A stretch of DNA of 12,881 nucleotides, taken from assembly GCA_964242215.1 (NCBI GenBank), contig CAXTCJ010000149.1:1-12881 (forward strand), written 5' to 3'. Both the position numbers and the translations under genes were made by a program. The DNA comes from LMUY01 sp964242215 (lineage in GTDB: Bacteria > Pseudomonadota > Alphaproteobacteria > Acetobacterales > Acetobacteraceae). The notes beneath the pieces are model-generated. The model saw only the letters and a list, made by a program, of their open reading frames with translations. It was not told the DNA's origin and made no database searches. Positions 5,657-11,677 of the stretch are shown here, one piece after another; the stretch's first letter is position 1; each line of letters opens with the position of its first letter.

Positions 5657-7453
5657 ATGGACAGCCACGACGACAAGGAACAGGCCGGACGCCTCCGTAG
5701 CCGGCGCTGGTTCGACAACCCGGCCGACCCCGGGATGACCGCGCTCTACATCGAGCGCTACATGAACTACGGGATCACCCGCGAGGAGCTGCAGGGTGGC
5801 AAGCCGATCATCGGCATCGCGCAGACCGGCAGTGACCTATCGCCCTGCAACCGTCACCACGTCGAGCTGTCCAAGCGCACCCGCGACGGCATCCGTGACG
5901 CCGGCGGTATCCCGTTGGAATTCCCGATGCACCCGATCCAGGAGACGGGGAAGCGCCCAACCGCGGCGCTGGACCGCAACCTGGCCTATCTCGGCCTGGT
6001 GGAGATCCTGCACGGCTATCCGATCGACGGCGTGGTGCTGACCACGGGCTGCGACAAGACCACGCCCGCCTGCCTGATGGGCGCGGCCACGGTGAACATC
6101 CCGGCCATCGTGCTGTCGGGCGGGCCGATGCTGGACGGTTGGTGGAAGGGGCGGCTATCCGGCTCCGGCACCATCGTGTGGGAAGCGCGCAAGATGCTGG
6201 CCGAGGGCGAGATCGGCTACGAGGAATTCATGAACATGGTGGCGAGCTCGGCGCCATCGCCGGGTCACTGCAACACGATGGGCACGGCGACCAGCATGAA
6301 CAGCCTGGCGGAAGCGCTCGGCATGTCGCTGCCGGGCTGTGCCGCGATCCCGGCGCCGTACCGCGAGCGGTCGTGGATGGCGTATGAGACCGGCAAGCGC
6401 ATCGTGGACATGGTGCACGAGAACCTGCGCCCGTCCGACATCATGACCCAGCACGCGTTCGAAAACGCCGTGGTGGCCGCCGCCGCACTGGGGGCGAGCA
6501 CCAACTGCCCGATCCACATGGTCGCCATCGCGCGGCACATGGGCGTGAACCACACGCTGGAGGATTGGCAGCGCCTCGGTGCGGACATCCCATTGCTGGT
6601 GGACGTGCAGCCGGCCGGGCGCTTCCTCGGCGAGGGTTTCCACCGGGCCGGCGGCGTGTCGGCTGTGATGAAGGAGCTGCTGGACGCGGGCAAGCTGCAT
6701 GGCGGCGCGCGCACCGTCACCGGCAAGACCCTGGCGGAAGACCTGGCCCCGGTGAAGGACACCGACCGCGAGGTGATCCGCGCCTTCGACACGCCCCTGA
6801 TGCCCGCGGCCGGCATGGTGGTGATGGGCGGCAACCTGTTCGACAACGCCGTGATGAAGACCAGCGTCATCGACCCGGCATTCCGCGCCCGTTACCTGTC
6901 CGACCCGGCACATCCCAACGTGTTCGAGGGCAAGGCCGTCGTGTTCGAAGGCCCGGAGGACTACCACGCCCGCATCGAGGACCCGTCGCTCGGCGTCGAC
7001 GAGCACAGCCTGCTGGTCATCCGCAATTGCGGCCCGGTCGGCTATCCAGGCGGCGCCGAGGTGGTGAACATGCAGCCGCCCGCCGCGCTGCTGAAGCGCG
7101 GCATCGACGCGCTGCCCACCATGGGCGACGGCCGCCAATCCGGCACCTCCGGCAGCCCATCGATCCTGAACGTGTCGCCGGAGGCAGCAGTCGGCGGGGG
7201 GCTTGCGCTGCTGCGCACGGGCGACCCGATCCGCATCGACCTGAACACGCGCAAGGTGGATTTGCTCATCCCCGAGGCCGAACTGGCAAAGCGCCGCGCC
7301 GACTGGGTCGCCCCCAAGCTGCAGCACAAGACTCCGTGGGAGGAGATCTACCGCTCCATGGTCGGCCAGCAGGGCACCGGCGCGTGCCTGGAGACGGCGA
7401 CGCTGTACTTGGACATCATCGAAACCCGCGGCGAGTCCCGCAACAACCACTGA
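5657..7453 (+). CDS. IlvD/EDD family dehydratase, likely sugar-acid (xylonate/arabonate type)
   Basis: A 598-aa iron–sulfur dehydratase. The family removes water from dihydroxy acids to give 2-oxo-3-deoxy acids. The three cluster cysteines are C64 (S-P-C-N-R), C132 (T-G-C-D-K, whose lysine and aspartate belong to the Mg site) and C205 (G-H-C-N-T-M-G). The catalytic serine is S495 in G-D-G-R-Q-S-G-T. Length, the W-F-D-N-P…M-T-A-L-Y-I-E-R-Y-M-N-Y-G-I start, P-I-I-G-I-A-Q-T-G-S-D and the terminal N-N-H match, from recall, Caulobacter xylonate dehydratase (XylD) much better than true IlvD. ATG 5657 follows a strong AGGAGG 8 nt upstream; the in-frame ATG at 5603 overlaps the Uma2 gene and is rejected. 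Likely last gene of the plus-strand set. The true substrate (xylonate, arabonate, galactonate or other) is open. Confidence 0.9.
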   Translation: MDSHDDKEQAGRLRSRRWFDNPADPGMTALYIERYMNYGITREELQGGKPIIGIAQTGSDLSPCNRHHVELSKRTRDGIRDAGGIPLEFPMHPIQETGKRPTAALDRNLAYLGLVEILHGYPIDGVVLTTGCDKTTPACLMGAATVNIPAIVLSGGPMLDGWWKGRLSGSGTIVWEARKMLAEGEIGYEEFMNMVASSAPSPGHCNTMGTATSMNSLAEALGMSLPGCAAIPAPYRERSWMAYETGKRIVDMVHENLRPSDIMTQHAFENAVVAAAALGASTNCPIHMVAIARHMGVNHTLEDWQRLGADIPLLVDVQPAGRFLGEGFHRAGGVSAVMKELLDAGKLHGGARTVTGKTLAEDLAPVKDTDREVIRAFDTPLMPAAGMVVMGGNLFDNAVMKTSVIDPAFRARYLSDPAHPNVFEGKAVVFEGPEDYHARIEDPSLGVDEHSLLVIRNCGPVGYPGGAEVVNMQPPAALLKRGIDALPTMGDGRQSGTSGSPSILNVSPEAAVGGGLALLRTGDPIRIDLNTRKVDLLIPEAELAKRRADWVAPKLQHKTPWEEIYRSMVGQQGTGACLETATLYLDIIETRGESRNNH

Positions 7454-7474
7454 CGCTTCGCTTCTCCCTCTCCC
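7420..7474. repeat. First copy of exact 55-nt duplication (left of N gap)
   Basis: These 55 bases (end of the dehydratase gene, its stop codon and 21 bases after it) are repeated exactly at 7575–7629, directly after the N run. This is the mark of two contig ends that share an assembly overlap, not a biological repeat. Confidence 0.9.
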
Positions 7475-7574
7475 NNNNNNNNNNNNNNNNNNNNNNNNNN
7501 NNNNNNNNNNNNNNNNNNNNNNNNNNNNNNNNNNNNNNNNNNNNNNNNNNNNNNNNNNNNNNNNNNNNNNNNNN
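7475..7574. other. Assembly gap of exactly 100 N
   Basis: A run of exactly 100 N, the usual placeholder for a gap of unknown size. It is flanked on both sides by the same 55-nt sequence, so the two contigs probably overlap and no sequence is missing. Confidence 0.97.
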
Positions 7575-7629
7575 CGAAACCCGCGGCGAGTCCCGCAACA
7601 ACCACTGACGCTTCGCTTCTCCCTCTCCC
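7575..7629. repeat. Second copy of exact 55-nt duplication (right of N gap)
   Basis: Identical to 7420–7474. It repeats the last codons of the dehydratase (…E-T-R-G-E-S-R-N-N-H-stop) without a gene body. It should not be annotated as a second gene fragment. Confidence 0.9.
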
Positions 7630-7647
7630 TCAAGGGGAGAGGGAGAA
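7617..7647. terminator. Perfect 13-bp hairpin between convergent genes (bidirectional terminator or REP-like)
   Basis: TTCTCCCTCTCCC and GGGAGAGGGAGAA pair perfectly around the loop TCAAG. It lies between the convergent dehydratase and binding-protein genes, ending 5 nt before the latter's stop codon, so it can serve transcripts from both sides. No T-run follows in either direction. The CTCCCTCTCCC…GGGAGAGGG form is also common, from recall, as a dispersed intergenic palindrome in proteobacteria. Confidence 0.65.
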
Positions 7648-7652
7648 TTCAG

Positions 7653-8756
7653 TCACTCCGTCGCGATCACGGCGGGCTTGCCGTCCTTCACGCCCAGGAT
7701 GCTGAGCGGTGTGTGCGGGTGGTTGTGATCATCCATCTTGTAACTGCCACCCAGCAGCGACGGCATGGTGGTCGTCTTCAACGCCGCCTCGATCGCGTCC
7801 GGCGTGTCGCTGCCGGCGCGGCGTATCGCATCCACGGCAAGCAGCACCGCCTCGTAGACGAAGAACGAGCGTTGCGTCGGCATCAGCCCGGTATGCGCGC
7901 GGTAGCTCGCCACGAATGCCTGCACGCCCGGCAATGGTGAGATCGGCGTGAACACAGCCACACTGGTCAGCGTGTCCGCCGGCAGCGCTGCCATTGCGGC
8001 CGGCAGGTCGATCCGGCCGGTCACCGGCACCGCCCAGCCAGACGCCGCCAGCGCCTTGTAGAAACCGGCGGCGGAGGGGCCGAGCAGGCTCAGCACCTGC
8101 TCCGGCTCCGCTGCTTTCAGCTGGGCGACGATCGGGGCGAAATCGGTCGTCTTTGCCGGCACGACCACGGTGGTGACCACGTGGATCGCCATCTCGCCAG
8201 CGATACGGGCAAAGCCCACCGCATTTGCCCGGCTGAACCCGTTATCGTCGGCAACGATCGCCAGCTTGTCCACGTCCTGCTTCGCCAGATAGTCCAGCAG
8301 GCCGCGTGCGATGTCGGTCTCGGACGGGATGGTCTTCCAGGCGAACGCATTGCCGCCCACCCCAGACGCATCCACGAAATCCTGCCCGGCCGAGGTCGCG
8401 ATGATCAGGGGCACCTTCGCCGCTTGCATCACCGGCATGATCGCGTGGGTCACGGGGGTGCACAGCGCGCCGATCACCACGGGCACGTGCTCCTGCTGCA
8501 GCAGGCGCTCGGTCGCGGGCACGCCCACCTTCGGGTCGCACGCATTGTCGGCATAATAGGCCTCGACCGGGCGGCCGAGCACGCCACCGGCCTCGTTGAC
8601 CTGGTCCAGCGCGAGTTGGGCGCCGTATTGCTCGGACTGGCCGCGATCGGCGAACGGGCCCGAGAGGATGGTGGTGATCCCGATCCGCACGGGTTCGGCC
8701 GCGTTTGCGGCAGTCGCCAGCAGCGTGGCGGCAAGCGTAGCGGCGATGCGGTTCAT
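7653..8756 (-). CDS. Branched-chain amino acid-type ABC transporter substrate-binding protein
   Basis: A 367-aa periplasmic binding protein of the Leu/Ile/Val (Peripla_BP_6) type, which captures a small ligand for an ABC importer. The signal peptide MNRIAATLAATLLATAANA is followed by A-E-P, with cleavage likely after A19. Then come P-V-R-I-G-I-T-T-I-L-S-G-P-F-A and Q-V-N-E-A-G-G-V-L-G-R-P-V, typical first-lobe motifs. C73 and C99 are placed like the disulfide pair of LivJ. ATG 8756 is chosen because the signal peptide begins there; the ATG at 8870 would add 38 residues with no signal character and overlap thrC. No livHMGF-like permease or ATPase genes adjoin it, so it is an orphan here. The ligand could be an amino acid, amide or aromatic/sugar acid. 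It is divergent from thrC. Confidence 0.9.
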   Translation of the reverse strand: MNRIAATLAATLLATAANAAEPVRIGITTILSGPFADRGQSEQYGAQLALDQVNEAGGVLGRPVEAYYADNACDPKVGVPATERLLQQEHVPVVIGALCTPVTHAIMPVMQAAKVPLIIATSAGQDFVDASGVGGNAFAWKTIPSETDIARGLLDYLAKQDVDKLAIVADDNGFSRANAVGFARIAGEMAIHVVTTVVVPAKTTDFAPIVAQLKAAEPEQVLSLLGPSAAGFYKALAASGWAVPVTGRIDLPAAMAALPADTLTSVAVFTPISPLPGVQAFVASYRAHTGLMPTQRSFFVYEAVLLAVDAIRRAGSDTPDAIEAALKTTTMPSLLGGSYKMDDHNHPHTPLSILGVKDGKPAVIATE

Positions 8757-8854
8757 GACGATGACCCCCGACGTTATCGGCCGGTGGGGTAGCACGAAAG
8801 CTGGGCCACGTTCAGCCCCTCGCCCTGGCCGCACACTGCGGTTATTGTCGGTCG
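8757..8854. promoter_or_regulatory. Divergent promoter region between the binding protein and thrC
   Basis: This 98-bp gap must hold both promoters if each gene has its own. On the plus strand TATTGT (8843–8848) is a possible -10 only 6 nt before the thrC ATG. On the minus strand GATAAC, near 8776, is a possible -10 for the binding protein. Neither has a convincing -35. Confidence 0.3.
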
Positions 8855-10255
8855 ATGCGTTATGTTTCAACCCGTGGGCAAGCCCCCGCCCGCGATTTCG
8901 CCGGCGTGCTGCTGGCCGGTCTCGCCGAAGATGGCGGGCTGTTCGTCCCCGAAACCTGGCCGAGTTGGTCCCACGCCGACCTGCGCTCGCTCCGCGGCCT
9001 GCCTTATGCAGAGCTGGCAGCGCGGGTCATGCAGCCGTTCATCGGCGACTCGGTGCCGTTCAGCACGCTGCAATCGATCTGCCACGAGGCCTATGCCGGG
9101 TTCGCCCATCCGGCGGTCGCCCCGCTGGTGCAGCTGGACACCAATCTCTGGTCGCTCGAGCTGTTCCACGGCCCAACCTTGGCCTTCAAGGACATGGCGA
9201 TGCAGGTGCTCGGCCGCCTGTTCGACTACGTCCTGACGGCGCGAAACGAGCGGCTGACGATCGTCGGCGCCACCAGTGGCGACACCGGGTCTGCGGCGAT
9301 CGAGGCCTGCCGCGACCGTGCGCGGGTGGACATCGCGATGCTGCATCCACGCGGCCGCACGTCCGAGGTGCAGCGCCGGCAGATGACCACCGTGCTGGCC
9401 CCGAACGTCGTCAACATCGCCGTCGATGGCAATTTCGACGACTGCCAGGACCTGGTGAAGGCCATGTTCGCCGACGCGCCGTTCCGTCGCGACATGCACC
9501 TCTCGGCGGTGAACTCGATCAACTGGGCCCGGGTCGCGGCACAAATCCCCTACTACGTCGCCGCTGCCCTCGCTTTGGGTGCGCCGGAACGGGAGGTCGC
9601 GTTCAGCGTCCCCACCGGCAACTTCGGCAACGTGCTGGCGGCTTGGGCGGCCCGGCGCATGGGCCTGCCAGTCGCCCGCCTGGTGGTGGCCAGCAACCGC
9701 AACGACATCCTCGCCCGCTTCCTGGCCGGCAACGACATGAGCATCGCTCCGGTGGAGCCGAGCCTGTCGCCCTCGATGGACATCGCCATCAGCTCCAACT
9801 TCGAGCGGCTACTGTTCGAGCTGCTGGACCGCGATCCCGCCGCCACCGCCGCCACCATGGCCGGGTTCCGCAAGACCGGCCACATGGAGGTGCCGCACGC
9901 CGCCTGGCACCGCGCGACCGCCGTGATGCATGGCTTCCGGCTGGACGACGAGGGCACGCTCGCCGAAATCCGCCGCCTCGACACCGAATGCGGCTACCTG
10001 GCCGACCCCCACACCGCCATTGGCGTCGCCGCCGCCCGAGCACTGCCGTGCAAGCACGTCCCGACCGTGGCCGCCGCCACCGCGCACCCGGCCAAGTTCC
10101 CGGACGCCATGGAACGCGCGACCGGACGCCGCCCGGCGCTGCCAAAGCACTTGGCCGACCTATATGAGCGTGAGGAACGCTTCTCCACCGCTCCGAACGA
10201 CCTCGACGCCGTCGAGGCTGCCGTCCGAGCCTTCGCACACAGGAACGCTGCATGA
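8855..10255 (+). CDS. thrC: Threonine synthase
   Basis: Catalyses the last step of threonine synthesis, O-phospho-L-homoserine to L-threonine, with pyridoxal phosphate, in the cytoplasm. The 466-aa length is that of the long bacterial form. The start M-R-Y-V-S-T-R-G is typical. The PLP lysine is K112 in H-G-P-T-L-A-F-K-D-M-A-M. G-A-T-S-G-D-T-G-S-A and the phosphate-binding V-P-T-G-N-F-G-N are present, as is V-N-S-I-N-W-A-R. No Shine-Dalgarno sequence is visible before ATG 8855, and a possible -10 lies 6 nt upstream, so the mRNA may be leaderless. The stop overlaps the ATG of the M16 peptidase gene (ATGA), so the two are probably co-translated. Other threonine genes (hom, thrB) are not in the window. 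Confidence 0.97.
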   Translation: MRYVSTRGQAPARDFAGVLLAGLAEDGGLFVPETWPSWSHADLRSLRGLPYAELAARVMQPFIGDSVPFSTLQSICHEAYAGFAHPAVAPLVQLDTNLWSLELFHGPTLAFKDMAMQVLGRLFDYVLTARNERLTIVGATSGDTGSAAIEACRDRARVDIAMLHPRGRTSEVQRRQMTTVLAPNVVNIAVDGNFDDCQDLVKAMFADAPFRRDMHLSAVNSINWARVAAQIPYYVAAALALGAPEREVAFSVPTGNFGNVLAAWAARRMGLPVARLVVASNRNDILARFLAGNDMSIAPVEPSLSPSMDIAISSNFERLLFELLDRDPAATAATMAGFRKTGHMEVPHAAWHRATAVMHGFRLDDEGTLAEIRRLDTECGYLADPHTAIGVAAARALPCKHVPTVAAATAHPAKFPDAMERATGRRPALPKHLADLYEREERFSTAPNDLDAVEAAVRAFAHRNAA

Positions 10256-11511
10256 GCATTCAGGTCTCCCGCCTGCCCTCCGGCCTGACCGTGGTCACCG
10301 AGCAGATGGATCGGGTCGAAACGGTGTCCCTCGGGGCCTATGTCGGCGCAGGAACACGTGACGAGACGGCGGACGAGAACGGCGCCAGCCACTTCCTCGA
10401 GCACATGGCGTTCAAGGGCACCGCCAAGCGTTCCGCCGCCGCTATCGCCGAGGCGATCGAGGATGTCGGCGGCCACATCAACGCCTACACCGCCCGCGAG
10501 CAGACCGCTTATTATGTGAAGCTGCTCAAGGAGGACCTAGCCCTTGGCGCCGACATCATCGGCGACATCCTGACCCACAGCGCCTTTGCCCCCGAGGAGT
10601 TGGAGCGCGAGCGCGGCGTAATCCTGCAGGAGATCGGCCAGGCCAACGATACGCCAGACGACATCGTGTTCGACCATTTCCAGGAGACGGCGTATCCCGA
10701 CCAGCCGATGGGCCGCCCCACGCTGGGCCGCGAGGCCGGCATCCGGGAGATGCCGCGCGACATCCTAACCGGCTACATGCGCCGCCACTACACCACCAGC
10801 AACGTCGTCGTGGCCGCAGCCGGCGCCCTGACGCACGACCGGGTCGTAGCCCTGGCCGCCGAGCACTTCGCCGACCTCGCGAAGGATACCGCCCCGGCCT
10901 ACGTGCCCGGCATGTACAGTGGCGGCGAGTTCCGCGAGGCCCGCGACCTGGACCAGGTGCACATCGTGCTCGGCTTCCCGGCGATGGCCTATGGCGACCC
11001 GGACTTCTACCCCTCCATGCTGCTGTCGACCCTGTTGGGCGGCGGCATGTCGTCCCGCCTGTTCCAGGAGATCCGGGAGAAGCGCGGGCTGGTCTACTCG
11101 ATCTACTCCTTCACCGCCCCGGCGATGGATGGCGGGCTGTTCGGCATCTACGCCGGCACCGGTGAGGAGGAGGCCCGCGAGTTGGTCCCGGTCACGCTGG
11201 AGGAACTGCGCCGCGTGCAAGTGGACGCCAACGAGGACGAGCTGCGTCGCGCCCGTGCCCAGGTGAAGGCCGGGCTGCTGATGTCGCTCGAGTCCACCGG
11301 CAGCCGTTGCGAGCAACTGGCCCGGCAGCTGCAGGTGTTCGGCCGCATTATCCCCGTCCCCGAGACGGTGGCCAAGATCGACGCCGTCACCCTGGCCGAC
11401 GTGCGCCGCGCCGCCTCGCGCATCTTCCGCGGCCGCCCGACCCTGGCCGCGATGGGCCCGGCCGAACAGGTGCCGCATCTGGTGGACATCGCCGACCGCC
11501 TGGCCGCCTGA
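10252..11511 (+). CDS. M16 family zinc peptidase (mitochondrial processing peptidase-like)
   Basis: A 419-aa zinc metallopeptidase of the M16B group, related to the beta subunit of mitochondrial processing peptidase. The inverted zinc motif H47-F-L-E50-H51 is intact, and E127 in I-L-Q-E-I lies about 75 residues on as the third zinc ligand. The N-terminal H-F-L-E-H-M-A-F-K-G-T block and the C-terminal G-G-G-M-S-S-R-L-F-Q-E-I-R-E-K-R-G-L-V-Y block are typical of active M16 enzymes. No signal peptide is seen, so it is probably cytoplasmic; substrates are unknown (signal-peptide or small-peptide clearance is possible). ATG 10252 overlaps the thrC stop by 4 nt, with AGGA 7 nt upstream. A thrC–M16 pairing is, from recall, common in alphaproteobacteria. 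A repeat element follows. Confidence 0.95.
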   Translation: MSIQVSRLPSGLTVVTEQMDRVETVSLGAYVGAGTRDETADENGASHFLEHMAFKGTAKRSAAAIAEAIEDVGGHINAYTAREQTAYYVKLLKEDLALGADIIGDILTHSAFAPEELERERGVILQEIGQANDTPDDIVFDHFQETAYPDQPMGRPTLGREAGIREMPRDILTGYMRRHYTTSNVVVAAAGALTHDRVVALAAEHFADLAKDTAPAYVPGMYSGGEFREARDLDQVHIVLGFPAMAYGDPDFYPSMLLSTLLGGGMSSRLFQEIREKRGLVYSIYSFTAPAMDGGLFGIYAGTGEEEARELVPVTLEELRRVQVDANEDELRRARAQVKAGLLMSLESTGSRCEQLARQLQVFGRIIPVPETVAKIDAVTLADVRRAASRIFRGRPTLAAMGPAEQVPHLVDIADRLAA

Positions 11512-11521
11512 CGGCACAAAC

Positions 11522-11653
11522 ATCCTCCCCCGTGCTTCACGGGGGAGGGGGACCATGCGAAGCATGGTGGAGGGGGCGCTCCGGGCACCGACCCGGGCCG
11601 CGCCCCCTCCGTCGGCTTCGTCGCCACCTCCCTCGTGATGGACGGGGGAGGAT
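11522..11653. repeat. 132-bp multi-hairpin intergenic repeat (REP/MITE-like)
   Basis: The element is bounded by perfect 12-bp inverted repeats, ATCCTCCCCCGT (11522–11533) and ACGGGGGAGGAT (11642–11653). Inside are further stems: CCTCCCCCGTG/CACGGGGGAGG (11524–11534 with 11538–11548), ACCATGC/GCATGGT (11552–11558 with 11562–11568), GGAGGGGGCGC/GCGCCCCCTCC (11569–11579 with 11600–11610), and CCTCCCTCGT/ACGGGGGAGG (11627–11636 with 11642–11651, one T·G). It carries no open reading frame of note. From recall, this pattern (GGGGGAGG…GGAGGGGGCGC…CCTCC) is a dispersed intergenic repeat in many alphaproteobacteria. The first hairpin, 12 nt after the peptidase stop, may also end transcription. No target-site duplication is evident. 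Confidence 0.8.
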
Positions 11654-11677
11654 CATCTGCCGTGGAGAGCATCCGTC

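Noticed and set aside
6565..7608. Open frame continuing after the gap with the ending E-T-R-G-E-S-R-N-N-H
   Set aside because: That ending is the duplicated contig overlap, not a second dehydratase fragment or pseudogene.
6155..7633. Minus-strand open frame (492 codons) running through the N gap
   Set aside because: It translates the Ns and lies antisense to the dehydratase, so it is an artefact.
8596..10167. Plus-strand open frame (523 codons) over the binding protein start and thrC
   Set aside because: Out of frame with thrC and antisense to the binding protein; Arg/Pro/Ala-rich shadow.
11534..11654. CRISPR-like repeats in the intergenic palindrome cluster
   Set aside because: The repeats are inverted arms of hairpins, with no direct repeat–spacer periodicity.
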